Origin: Chytridium lagenaria
Taxonomy: Eukaryota; Chytridiomycota; Chytridiomycetes; Chytridiales; Chytridiaceae
Reading direction: 5' to 3'
NCBI GenBank assembly: GCA_025449115.1
Contig: JAHLKC010000046.1
Span: 186,001 to 250,000, forward strand
Length of the DNA stretch: 64,000 nucleotides
The notes beneath the pieces were generated by a model, which worked only from the letters and a program-made list of their open reading frames with translations, ran no database searches and was not told the DNA's origin. This document shows, piece by piece, positions 1 to 10,993 of this stretch. How positions within the stretch are numbered: position 1 is the stretch's first letter; each line of letters opens with the position of its first letter. The position numbers and the translations under genes are program-made.

Positions 1-1779
1 GCACCTTCTGCTCAAGCTCAAGTGTTACCCCGCTCTCCTTCTCAAGTTCCCTCCCCATCAACAAATCTCCGCCTTTCATTTTCTATTGCCCTCACTCGGG
101 CTTCCGCTGCTGCTCGCACCACAGCAGCTTCTCGGTTTGAAGCCAACCTTTTCCTTTTCTCTTCTTCATCAATCTTGACCAACCTTTCATCCCTCTCTCT
201 CTTTAATCGCTCCTGTTCCTTCTCCCACGCAACCCACTCCGCGATCCTGGCCGTCTCTTCCCTTCAAATCGTAATTTCCTTTCTTGACTCTCGCGAGTTT
301 CGGCCAGTCTAGTGACCTCTAAGTGTGGAGTATTTGTAAAGCCTTTTGCTCGCCTTTCAGTTCCATCATCTCGCTTCATCAACTCTGAGTCTTCCTTGTT
401 TCTCTCAATATCTCCTCAAAACCGCCAAACTTCCCATTAACTTCGGTCCTTCCTCGCTCAAGCAACGCCAGAAACTCTGCATCCTTCCTTCTTCTTTCTT
501 CTTTAATTGCATCCATCTTCAAGCGATACTCTTCCTCGCCCTTTCTTCGCCTCTCCTTTAACCTGTCATCCGACGTCGCATGTGTTTCGACTTCAAGAGT
601 TCTCAAAGCGTTTGAAAACCTTTTGACATCATTTCGATTGTGTAAAATACCTTCCTCATGGCACTCCTTCTCATTTTGAAAAGAAACACAAGAAATCTCA
701 CCGCCAATTTGCCTCGTTCCATCCATTTCGAAACCCCTGTTCGCGTCTATCATACCGCATTCGTTCCCGTCATTTACTAAGGCTTCCATAAAGATATCTC
801 CCATCTCATTCCGTGCAGAAGACAAGTCTACATCACCTTTCAAATGCATTCGTACGTTCAATCCATTACCGCCACGTTCCATCTCAGAAGTCATATCAAG
901 CTCCCGAGAAACTTCTGGCATTCAAAATGTTGTCAAAGTCCCCAAAAACAACGTCCTTGCCGTCCATATCATAACCAGAGTGTAAAGTAGGACAGGTACT
1001 CTTAACGTCACGAGAATCGGGTTGGCGGATGGCCAGGGAACTCATATCAGCCTCTCGACTGTGGCCTGGGTCAGCCTGGTTCTGTCTAGTCGTTGCCATG
1101 AAATAGTCCGAACTCCTTGACTCAGTGTTATTCCACATAGCCATGTAAGTGTCGTCATCGGTGTTCCGTTGTTGATGCTGAAGGCTGCCATAAGGTTGAT
1201 CTGAGTGATGGGAGAAGTTTCCCGGGGTTCATCAACACCGTTGCTCTCGTTCTCTGTAAAACACACAGATATCAGTGATGTTTCGGACATGAAGAAAGAC
1301 CAAAGAACAACTGAATCCTGAAGACCTCACCTTGGCGGCGAAGTGCAAACCGCTCAGATACAAGTAAACCAGTGGTCGCATTGATTGTGTAAGCAGAATC
1401 TCCTTGGTCAGTAAAGAGTCCTGAAAACTTTGCGCCACGACGTTCAAGCCTTCCTGAAACTACACCATTGCAACGGAGAGATGTGAGCTAGACGGAGAAG
1501 ACGAGGAGGGCCATTGCCGAGTACTTACCCTGGAAGTGGACTGGATGCTGGTGGAGTCATCATTTGGAATAGTTCGAAGTTGCAACACAAGATGGTTGGG
1601 ATCGCTCATATCCATCTCACCCCTGTACTCCTCCGAATGGCCGTACCGATCTCATGTGAAAGGGAATGCTGGATGTAGTCGTCGTCTGCGCTTGTTCTGT
1701 GTCTGATCATTTGGTGTAGCCCCAGAGTGCTTTGGTCTGGTGGTCTCCTCGGAGACCGTTCTTCGTCTCTCGGCTTCAT
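1..1779 (-). CDS. coiled-coil protein, C-terminus off the left edge
   Basis: I do not recognise this gene. Reading leftwards from an ATG at 1779, the N-terminal part is polar and Ser/Thr/Asp-rich with no evident fold (about 1779-900). The part from about 620 to the window edge is strongly charged Glu/Arg/Lys/Ala sequence that should form a long single alpha-helix or coiled coil. An intron lies near 1460-1530 (GTAAGT donor) and another near 1260-1330. The frame must be shifted by one base near 1640, 1210, 925, 385, 250 and 50 to keep the sequence coding, as in other genes here. An in-frame ATG at 1830 would add a hydrophobic leader, but that stretch also looks like the pyrimidine-rich end of an intron closed by CAG just before the 1779 ATG. 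Charged helices of this type are common in axonemal and centrosomal proteins, but nothing fixes a role. Confidence 0.55.
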
Positions 1780-1963
1780 GCTGAGTGAAAATGAGCAAAG
1801 AAGAATGGAGAAAAGAAAAAGGTAATTCATTCACTCTAATTGAGGGGCATGGCTGTCAGACGACTCTGTCTTGAGCGGTGGTTCAAAACATCTCGACAAA
1901 AACATTTTGAATTTGGCAAAATGCCTCTTACTGCCCCACCACCAAGCATCTGGGACCAGACTT

Positions 1964-2260
1964 TAGGGATGTCGGCAGTGAGATATTCTTCAAGAGAAAG
2001 AACACCTTTTCGGTGGGAAAAATGGTTAAATGCAGTTGAAGTGCTCCTTATCGCAAGATCCAGTGCAATGTGTATAATTCGGCTGCATAAATACTTGACA
2101 AAATTTGAACATAGATCAATTGTATCATGCGTCTTTTCGATTCATTACAAAACAATAACGTACGTTGTCTTTGACGCGTTCAAAATTCTTGTGCCATCTT
2201 ATTACAATTCATTAACATCTCTTTCTAAGCCTGGCTTAAACCTTGTGTGTTTTTTTAGAA
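1964..2260. repeat. diverged direct duplication, copy A
   Basis: This stretch is a diverged direct copy of 2393-2739. Shared blocks occur in the same order, including TAGGGATGTCG, CTTTTCGGTG, CCTTATCGC, AATGTGTATAATTC, GCTGCATAAATAC, GTATCATGCGTCT and TTAACATCTCTTTC. A 150-aa open frame crosses copy A but is broken in copy B, so it is probably not a gene. Copy A lies between the 5' end of the coiled-coil gene and copy B. Confidence 0.85.
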
Positions 2261-2392
2261 CCCAGAGTTGTTTGTATACAAAGCACAGTTAAAATGCCGC
2301 TGGCGCCTGAATGGCTGCCGAATCGGACGCGCCCTTGCTTCCACGCGACGTCACCTTTCCACCTGGCTGCAGACTCTGTAAGTTGACAATAA

Positions 2393-2739
2393 TAGGGATG
2401 TCGACATTGATACTCTTTTCAAAACATCTTTTCGGTGAAAAATGGTTATAGTGAAGTGCCCCTTATCGCGAGATCTAGAGTTTTTTTCCAATGTGTATAA
2501 TTCAGCTGCATAAATACATGTCTCGTTTTCCAAAATTTGAGTAATGGATATTGATCAAACGTATCATGCGTCTGTTCTTTTCATTACAAAACAATAATGT
2601 GCGTTTCTGTTCTTTTCATTACAAAACAATAACGTACGTTTTCTTTGAAGCGTTAAAAATTCTAGTTCCGTCCTATCACAGCTTATTAACATCTCTTTCC
2701 AAGCTTTGGCTTTAAACCTTGTGAGTTTTTTATTTAGAA
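2393..2739. repeat. diverged direct duplication, copy B, running into the KICS2 stop codon
   Basis: This is the second copy of the unit at 1964-2260. It lies downstream of KICS2, which is on the minus strand, and its right end covers the KICS2 stop codon (2734-2736). The duplicated unit is therefore essentially the KICS2 3' flank or 3' UTR. Copy B is longer than copy A because it carries an internal 35-bp tandem repeat. Confidence 0.85.
2571..2640. repeat. 35-bp tandem repeat, two units, inside copy B
   Basis: Units 2571-2605 and 2606-2640 are nearly identical. Each begins TCTGTTCTTTTCATTAC and they differ at a few bases near the end (ATGTGCGTT against ACGTACGTT). Copy A has a single equivalent unit. 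Confidence 0.9.
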
Positions 2740-5540
2740 GCAAGCTGTTGCCGATGTGGCCACCCCCAAGCACGCCCCTAACCTCATCAAAAACTCCACG
2801 GTTCCACCATCTACTCCAACGAAGCCAGAAGGCCCTCCTCCTGGTAGAGGCGATGTGGTCATTCCATTTAACGATGCACCACCTGTAGTTCCACCACCGC
2901 TCGTTACTGACGACGGGTTTATCCCACTTGCTGCATTTACAGCTAGCGACGTCGATGAAGACGATAATGACGATATATTTGCAGCTGTCGCCGTCCCTCC
3001 CGCAGACACCCCACCTTTCTTCCCCTTGTTACAATCGTAACAACTGTTACAGGGTCGACCCTTGAAAGAGTATAAGTTGTATCCACTTTGCTGTCATAAA
3101 ATTGCACCGTCCTCGACGTGACCCATGCAGGCGTAAAGCATGCTGGTTCGACTCTTCCTTCTTTTCTCACTTTCGTCGACGTGATAATAGATGTCTTCCT
3201 CGTCATATCCTGATTCTTCTCCCTCCTTCCAAACAAAAACAGCTTTCCCAGCATTCCCGTCATAGTCATCCCGCTTCCAGTCGTCATAGTCGAACCTATC
3301 GAGGACGTTACAGATGGAGACGGGGATGGAGCCCTCGCTGCTGCAACCACGCTATCATCTTCAACCTCAATGCCTTCTCTATCGGACATAGATGAACCCG
3401 GTCTAGCCGTTCTTGACGCTCTGGATGTTGATGATAACACTGACGCGCGTCGTGACACAGTTACAGAGGGCGGATTGGTATTCCTGGACTCTTCGACCCC
3501 ATCATAACGATTCGAAAATGACGGTGCGAGGAGATTTGATGATTGGAGAATAGATATAACGTTCGGCCAATGTTCCATGGGTGCTGGCTGTTATTTTAAC
3601 GATTTTTTTTTATCAGTAAGATTGTAAAAAGCACAATAACGCTAAATCGGCTTACATTAGGGAAGCTGTAAATGGCCGGAAACGAATGAATTCCGTGAGG
3701 TGCTTCGTATGCCGATCTTCCCGCACATTGGAACCCATTCGGGAAAAAATAGAACGGGTCCCCCGAAGGTGAGGATTCAGGGATAAGATACACGAGAGAC
3801 ACTGTCGAAGTTTTGTTTTGATGAGCATAGGTAGAAATTCTTTTGCCAACCGAATGGGAATAAAGGTCACGTAATATTAGTATGGTTGAAATTCGCGTGA
3901 TAGAAGTTAACGGGTATGCACTTACAACGACAAAGCATCAACCCCACTTAAACCTCCATCACCTCCACTTCCAATAGCAAGACTTTTAGAGAAGAACATC
4001 CCCACCTTTCCAGAAACCGCACCCAAAAACCCCGTCAGCCATGCCCTCAGCAAACCCCCAATGGCGACCGTGACTTGCGCAGAAGAAATGACAGGAGTTC
4101 CTGCTGGTGATGCGGTAGCAGAAGTTGACGAATGAAGGGGCGTTGATGGAGCAATTCCTGTTGTTGAATTGTGAGATAATACAGAGGTTGGGGTGTCAGG
4201 CCGTTTTTGGAGAAGCGCTGAGGGTGTGGATGATGCGTGGTGCTGGGTTGGTGTTGGTGTTGGCGTCATGTTGCGATGGTGGGAGGGAGGAGTTGTGGTG
4301 ATGGATGGATATGTGCTGGTAGAAAGTGGAGAGAAAACTGATTCGGGCGGAAGGGATGGCGCTGGACTCTGGATTTCAGTCAAAACACCGTTTAAAGATA
4401 ACTCAAAAAGAAAGATAGGAGTTAACATATAAAATCTTTTAATACCTTTGAAAAGCCATTAAACATGATTTTGCTTTATACAGACTTAGGCAGGCCTCCG
4501 TGAGATTATATCGATTGGCTGCGGCATCCGCCTCAAAGATGCTTTGCAAGATAGTCACCTCTGAGCTAATGTGATAAGAAAGTCCTGAGTAAATACAGCT
4601 TCCCTAAAACACCCTGCAACTGTATGTTCCCACCTGAGTACATCCACCAGCGCTCCTAATGGAGCTAAGTTCTCGAGATCTTGATAGATTTCTTTAAGCG
4701 TTGACAGTAATGTCTCGCTGTCAAGTATACAAGGCTGTGAAAGCAAATAGTATCTAAAATAACGATGATAAGAAAGACGCACGATGAAGTAAACATCAGC
4801 ATGACTGCAAGCCATCGATGAAACCCAACAAATTGACCAGCATAAAGGAAGAGATAGAAGGAAATATAACCTACAACTCTATAAGCTTCACCCTCACCCT
4901 ACACAGTTCTATCAAAGCTCCTAACATCTCAACCATCGCCCTTCTACTCTCATCCTCCATTCTCTCCTCTTCACCTCCTACAATCCCTGAAAGTATCTTT
5001 CCCGCCCACTCCCCAACGCTGCATACCCATCCCCTAAAAACCCCTGTCGATCCAATCTTGGCGGTCCCTTCCTCCCTGTTCCTGTCGGCGACATGGAAGA
5101 TATGGACGATACCCTGAATAAAAAGTCCCCATCACGGGATGGCGTACTGCGTTGCTTGAAGTTGAATTGGAGGGACGCGTGACGGTGTTCAAGTAGGGAG
5201 AGGAGACGGAGGCTTTGAAGGACCTCGGATTGGGAGCTGGTGAGAGGGGTCAAGGACACGCAAACTTTGGAAGGAGTGAGGGAGGGTGATGGCTGTTTTA
5301 AAAGGTTGTGTGTAAGTTTAATATTAACGCAATATGATGCTGAAACAGAACCTTTGTAGATGCAAATATATTAGTTGTTGCCGTGGACGATCCAGCACCT
5401 CCAACGGACGAAGTTCCAAACAATTTAAGCCCATCATTTGTTGCTTGGGGATCGCGTGCTCGGAGCGCAAGCTCGGCCAAACCATCACGAAGAAGTGAAA
5501 TGAATCCAGGTTTATCCTCTTCTTCGATGGCCACCACCAT
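2734..5540 (-). CDS. KICS2: KICSTOR subunit KICS2 (C12orf66 family)
   Basis: KICS2 is a scaffold subunit of KICSTOR, which in animals holds GATOR1 at the lysosome and restrains TORC1 when amino acids are scarce. An N-terminal helical region comes first. The helix with EVTILQSIFEADAAANRYNL (about 4480-4570) matches the family helix with EVDVLCHLLKAQAQVSEW. The C-terminal domain follows, with YEAPHGIHSFPAIYSFPN, then MEHWPNVISIL (about 3550-3580), then TVQFYDSKVDTTYTLSR (about 3070-3120). These parallel YREAPKGVDQYPAVVS, MHWPNVIMIM and VVHFYDDKVQSTYFLTR of the animal protein. Fungus-specific Ser/Thr/Pro-rich insertions sit at about 4130-4370 and 3280-3500, and a Gly/Ser-rich tail ends at 2734. 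Introns lie at about 5290-5360, 4800-4870, 4390-4440, 3880-3920 and 3590-3650. One-base frameshifts are needed near 5130, 4565 and 3030. The start at 5540 follows in-frame stops; a missed upstream exon is possible. Confidence 0.88.
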
Positions 5541-5741
5541 ACTTCACTACTTTTGAAGGCAAAAATTCAAGATCTCTGGACTTCAGCGTCACTCGACTCA
5601 AAAGTATGGAAAACAAAAAGTCGTCATATACTATATTTGCCATCAAGATGCTCAGATGAAATAATACTTTTGTAGAAGTAGATGAAGAGGAAAAGTAGCG
5701 AAAAAGCTTAACACAACTCCCAAGCGTCCGAATTACAAAGC

Positions 5742-7636
5742 TTAGAGAGTGAAAGGGACATTAAGGTCGGTCCTGCCCCGATGGAGAGCTAAGTATTGTA
5801 CATTGTCAGTGTTTTTACTTGCGTCCAAACGGAAAACAATACGGAGGAAAGGAAAAGGGAAGAAAAAAAATGAGTCCAGACCTGAGGAACTTGCGCGTAA
5901 CGGCCCTCCACAAGAAGCTCGCGAACCCTCCTGAGAACGTCCACGTATGTAGGGCTTTGCGACTCGTTCATAGCCTTAAAATAATGAAAAATTAAAAGGG
6001 GCTCTCAGATGCCAAAGAGGAGATCATGCAAACGGCCCAAATTACCTTCATGAAAGCCCAGGACATGGCACCAGATGCCTTTCCTTCCTATAAATTCGAA
6101 GACAAGAGAAAAGGAACTATGGTTAGCAATGGTCATCGAAAACACTAGAAAGGCGGCGACAAATCATGGTGAGATGACAAGAGAAACTTACAATGTGGGC
6201 GTCAGCGCTGGTCTAATGTTCGTCATAATGCAGAAGTCAACAGGTATACATATTAATATTAGATAACGCTCATCAAAAATTCAATATGTAAGAATAAACT
6301 TTGCATGCGTACCTGCTCATCTCTGCATCCAGACCACTGAATAACAATACCCTTTGTTACCTTGGCATTCTCCTTGCCATGAAGACCAGCTTGCCCTCCA
6401 GAAGATTGTTGGGGGGGCGCGTTTCCTCCGCTACCGCGGTTGCTAAACTCCTTAAAAACGAATCCAACACCTTCCATGGCAGCAGTCATAGCGGCAGTCT
6501 TGTCGCCCTTCATCCAGGACATACCTCCCTTGAGGAACGCTTTGGCGGCGGCGACACGGTTGTCAATCTCAACAACATTGTTGGAACCGTCAAGAAGGTA
6601 AGTGAAAGGGAGGTCAAGAACACCTATTTTTTCGGGATTAGAATATTTTCTGTCTATCAAGCAAAATAAAGATGATGAACACTCACTTCCAGAGTGGCAG
6701 GAATCGAAGATTGCGGTAAGATGGGCGCCCTCCGGAAGGGGGGTGCAGATAAGACGGTGGATTTCATCGTCGTGAATCTCACCGCTCTGAGAGTGATCGA
6801 GAGGGTAGATAGTCTCATCTTTTCCATCTGCATTCAACAAGAAGCCATAGAAAGAATCGTTAAAAATCGCCTTTCCAGCAATTTAGCCAAGCTTTCTTAC
6901 CCTCCTCATCACCATCAATGTCCTTAGTACTTCCGCCGTGGCCAGAGTAGTGAAGGAAGAATCTGTCACCGGGAGCCGCATCAGAAACAAGCCACTGAAG
7001 CGCGTTCACAATATTGGCCTTGGTGGGAAGTTTGTCGGAAGAGGCACCCTGCTCATCCATCAACACACGTTGCTCTGCGCCTGGCATGCGCTGATCGACG
7101 AAAGACTTCATGTTGCGAACATCCTGATGACCTGTTCGCAGTGATTTAGTTAAGCTTCAGACAACAAAGTAAAGTCTTTATGTCGAAAAACGCCAAGAGC
7201 TATGAACCCAACAAGAATCAAAGATCGCGTTGGTAACACACGAGTGAAAGCACTGCAGGACTGAACATCACTCACATCCTTTCAGCTCGCCATTCTGTCC
7301 AATGTAGTTGATGCCGATGAAGACGGCACGGCGCTTGCCCGATCCGCCGTAATTCTCAATCTTGTGAGTGTAGTTTTGGACAGCTTCGCCTCCACCTTGG
7401 TGTTGCTGCTGCTGGTTCTGATTGCTGTGGCCACCGGCAGCTTGCTGAAAAGACCATCATGAAAAGAAAAGAAAATGGATGAGAACATCAATCGCGAACC
7501 CATGCTTTGCAGATAAAATCTAACCCTACGACGCCATGCATGCTTTCATCAAAGCTCATTTTAAACGTACCTGCACATACTCTCCGATTTTCTCGGTAGC
7601 GAGGTTTTGAAGACTGGAGGTCAACTTTCCGAACAT
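5742..7636 (-). CDS. MCA1: type I metacaspase
   Basis: Metacaspases are cysteine peptidases that cut after Arg or Lys and act in fungal stress, proteostasis and cell death. The protein starts with a short prodomain and a Gln-rich linker (about 7430). The p20 core follows with RRAVFIGINYIGQNGEL, the catalytic His in HYSGHGG (about 6925-6945), the loop DGDEEDGKDETIYPLD and the catalytic Cys in DSCHSGS (about 6690-6710). The p10 part holds IQWSGCRDEQTSADAHIEG and GAMSWAFMKAMNES. Exons join cleanly at about 7570/7446, 7265/7137, 6905/6840, 6690/6630, 6315/6232, 6190/6085, 6046/5973 and 5880/5793. The family C-terminus RTDLNVPFTL and its stop at 5742 are recovered only if one base is added near 5771; otherwise the frame runs on to about 5708. 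At roughly 370 aa it has the usual length. It is divergent from the uL29m gene. Confidence 0.93.
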
Positions 7637-8382
7637 GATGTGATGAGGAGATGGTAGAAAGAGGGTTTTCAATAAGTTTCGGTGGCGGCCAGAAAAATAG
7701 TTCAAAATTGGTAAGATCCAGCAAGGGCTGGTGGAACCAACGGAACCCAAGCAATATGAGCGATAAATATATATTAATACACACCACACACTCTGTCGCT
7801 TTTAGATACGCGACTTGGTGCCAAAAACGCCTATTACATTGCCCGTTGATCTAAATTATGTATTCTACTGTTTTAGTTACGGGGAGCGTCGTCCCTTTAC
7901 TCGTGCGTCTGATAAAACATACTGCTGGATTGAGCAATATATATCGTGAATCGCGAGCATGGAAATTTAAGCCTCGCTCAGTTTGCGTTCCACCCGCCTC
8001 TACATGTTTTAATAGAGACTACATAAGTTTAGAGGAGCTGGTAACATTTACAATTGATCTGCTAGAGATATCATTTTTAATAGCAATGGAAGCCTTTAAA
8101 CTCAACATCGACATGCATGCTAAACCCTTCACCGCAATAGCAATATAGAATAAAGCCGGCGACTTTTATGTTGATTTGGATAACCCGAAACGAGGTAGAC
8201 ATAAGATTTGCAGGCGCCTTAAGAGAGCTTTAAACCCAATCGTCCTCTGTCCTAAGTGAACATGCAGGGACGTCATGTCAGATAATCTTTGTCTTAGCGG
8301 AGAGTCTTGTTGCGATTATCATCACCAGACAGACAAACATTTTTCCATTTTTGTTCGAAGTTTGCCTTTTTTTCAAGTCGTC
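7637..8382. promoter_or_regulatory. divergent intergenic region, metacaspase / uL29m
   Basis: These 746 bp separate two divergently transcribed genes and must hold both promoters. An AT-rich TATA-like stretch (TAAATATATATTAATA, about 7764-7780) lies roughly 130 bp upstream of the metacaspase ATG. A pyrimidine-rich run precedes the uL29m ATG. No other coding signal was seen. Confidence 0.45.
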
Positions 8383-9556
8383 ATGGCTTCCAACCTCTGT
8401 CGCCTGCGGACCTTCCACACACCCTCACTCTCATGGACTCTCGCAACACATTCCCTGACCGCTAGACCCATCACATCATCATCGCAAGATCTCTCATCAC
8501 CCTCCTCCAAACCCGTCGCAACCTTCTGTCCATCCCGAACAAGACCGTTTCTCCCATCACCACATCCATTCGCAGCCGAAACTCCACTACCGCCACTGCT
8601 GCTGCTGTCGAATCATCTGCAAAGCCCGTACCTGAGATCCCGTCGTCGGCCTCTGTGTCTGTGGGAAGTGGAAGAGGGTTGTTGGATTTCTTTGATAGCG
8701 AGAAGGGATGGTCGTGGAGGGAGAACGAGAAGCCGACGGGTAAGCATTATGACCGTGGTTGTGTATGAATTTGGGACTCCCGCTCTACATGAAAAGATGT
8801 ACGGATTTTGGAAACTTATCTGTGGGATGTTTATTTGATGCACGAACGCTAATGGATCGAATAAATGCTGATACCTTTTTTTTTGTGCATTAGGACGGGC
8901 TTGGACCGCCGCCGAGCTTCGAGGAAAGTCATTTGAAGACCTTCATCGGCTTTGGTGGGTTTGCTTGAAGGAAATCAACCTACTTGAATCCCAGAGGCTC
9001 GAGGCATTCAGATTCAGAAGAAAGTTTCCCCATGATGACCGTGTCAAACAGGTATTTATCTTTTTGTTTAGCACGATATACTTTGTTCTTTTTCCAATAA
9101 CATGATTATTTAACATGTATGATCTTCGCTTTTGTAAAGGTGAGGCTTACAATGCGTCGCGTCAAAGTTGTTCTCTGGGAGCGCCGTATCGCCTACCTCC
9201 AATCCCAAGCCATTGTAAAGCTCGAAGTTACCCGTCGTGAACTTTTTGACAAAGAAATTGAAGCCGTCCGTTTGTCTCGGCCCAAGGTCGCGCCTATCGA
9301 ACCCGCCGCGAGTCCTGAAGCTCCTGCATCTGAAGAAGCTGCTGTGAAGGAGAACACCCCCGACTGGGTAGAGATCACGCCTGCGATGAGACAGAGGGTG
9401 GAAGCGAAATTGAAGGAGATGTTCCCGCAACCCATTCATGAGATTGGGAGGAAGGGAGCGACGACGGCTGTTAGTGAAGATGATGGAAAAGGGTTGAAGT
9501 TTGTGAGTGGGAGGGGGAAGAGGGCAAAGTTTGGAAGGAGGTGGTATATTTTGTAG
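8383..9556 (+). CDS. MRPL47: mitochondrial large-subunit ribosomal protein uL29m (MRPL47/Mrpl4 family)
   Basis: This nuclear-encoded protein is part of the mitochondrial large ribosomal subunit near the peptide exit. The N-terminus is rich in Ser, Thr and Arg with few acids, as expected for a mitochondrial targeting peptide. The family core begins with [20 protein letters not shown], then across an intron (8731-8893) comes [20 protein letters not shown], a Trp-rich helix, and a helix with [20 protein letters not shown] second intron (9052-9139) precedes [20 protein letters not shown]. The C-terminal extension of about 110 residues is Ala/Pro/Glu-rich and then basic. The presequence needs a one-base correction between about 8440 and 8520 to stay in frame with the core. 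The stop is at 9554-9556. Confidence 0.92.
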
Positions 9557-10993
9557 AAGAATTCGTATTAGGACTAGTAAGGTCTATCCACGGTTCGAGT
9601 TACGGCTCGATACATTTCTTTCGTGAGAATTGTGATGTAGGGGCGTTTTAATTTTGCTGGAGCTGCTGTGAAATGCTTTTGTCTTTTTCGTGGTGGTTTA
9701 TAGTGGGGCTCCTTGTTTAGATATGATCAATTGTATTTCTTCTGGTTTCTCATTTCAGGGTTTTATCCCTATGGGTCGAACAAGAGGGTTATTACTTGAC
9801 AGACTTTAAGGCCAACCGAATATATTGACATATAATTGCATATCCCCCTCGGGTATCTGACCTTTTCTTAAAATCACTTGCGCTTGCGGTTACTAGCAAA
9901 GGAAGGACGGAAAACAGGATTTTATTTATCTGTTCTTCATACTATGGTTCCAGTGACAGCAGCAGCATGTGGACCAATTTTGCACTGGCCTTTTTAAGGG
10001 TTACACAGGTCTCCATTGGTCTCCAAACAACATCATTTCCCTTTCTCTCTTTTTGGTTTTACAGTAGCGTAGAAGCGAGATTTTTGGTTCTTGCTGCAAA
10101 GAGCGTCTTTCATTCAAAACCTCCAGTCATCAATCATCATCATCATCATCGTCAGTTACTCTGAGGTGTGTGTGTTAGAGCGTCAACTATCAGATACTTA
10201 GATGGACTGTGCTACTACTGGTGGAGTGAGTCATGAGAAAGGATCTGGAGGTAGTAGCCTTGAGAGAATGCACTGGACAAACCCTAGGGTGCATGGAAGG
10301 AAGTGAAGCAGTGGTTGGGAATGGGGTGTAAGGGGTGCATGCATGTATGGGATGAGAATGTTGAGGGATCATAGGACTAGCAAGGCAATGCCGGCACCCT
10401 ATGTAGCTGGGGATGGGATCTTCACATGCTTTGGATGGATCATATTGCTTGGAAAACGTGGGAGCACAACCATGATCTTGCTGGTTTGGTGGACTTGATT
10501 ATAGAGGGAAAGGGCAGTTTATATGAATGCCTAAGGATACGATGGCAAATAAGAACGTATAGTAAAACTCTTCGTCGTCTTAATATGGATCCCACCCCAC
10601 CTCTCTTTCTATGTGTAGTTTCCGCTCTACTTTCTTAAACACTATATTTTGGTACCCGTTTTCCCCGGTAATCTCTGTGCTCTTGATGCCTTGCATGCTC
10701 GGAAGAAACGCTACGTTGAGCCCAACCTTGTTTTGATTCGGCGGGGGCTCCTCCCACCCCTTAAATTCAATCGGACTTGTCACCGCATGCTTGTTGACCC
10801 ACCTACCCCTCCCCGTTTTTCCTTTACCTTATCGCGTCTCATATCATCCCCACACCAATGTAGATTCAGACTGAAGTCTGCGCACATGCCATCTTCAATT
10901 ATTCTGATTCTCTCTATATCCTATAAGTAGTGAACCCAACCTCTACCAGATAAGCGCATCGCCCACATCAAGCAACTGTCTCCTCTCCACACG
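9557..10993. other. 1.4-kb intergenic region, nothing recognised
   Basis: This holds the 3' flank of the uL29m gene and the promoter of the coiled-coil gene. It has a short CAT run near 10136-10150 and only short random open frames. I see no RNA gene, repeat family or conserved coding signal. Confidence 0.4.

Noticed and set aside
1780..1830. signal-peptide-like extension of the left-edge coiled-coil protein
   Set aside because: The hydrophobic stretch is equally well explained as a pyrimidine-rich intron end closed by CAG just before the next ATG.
1840..2292. 150-aa open frame on the plus strand
   Set aside because: It lies across copy A of the duplication, is not kept open in copy B and has no recognisable sequence.
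5541..5971. sequence beginning MNESQSPTYVDVL as the start of KICS2
   Set aside because: It splices in phase onto the metacaspase C-terminus and completes that family's end.
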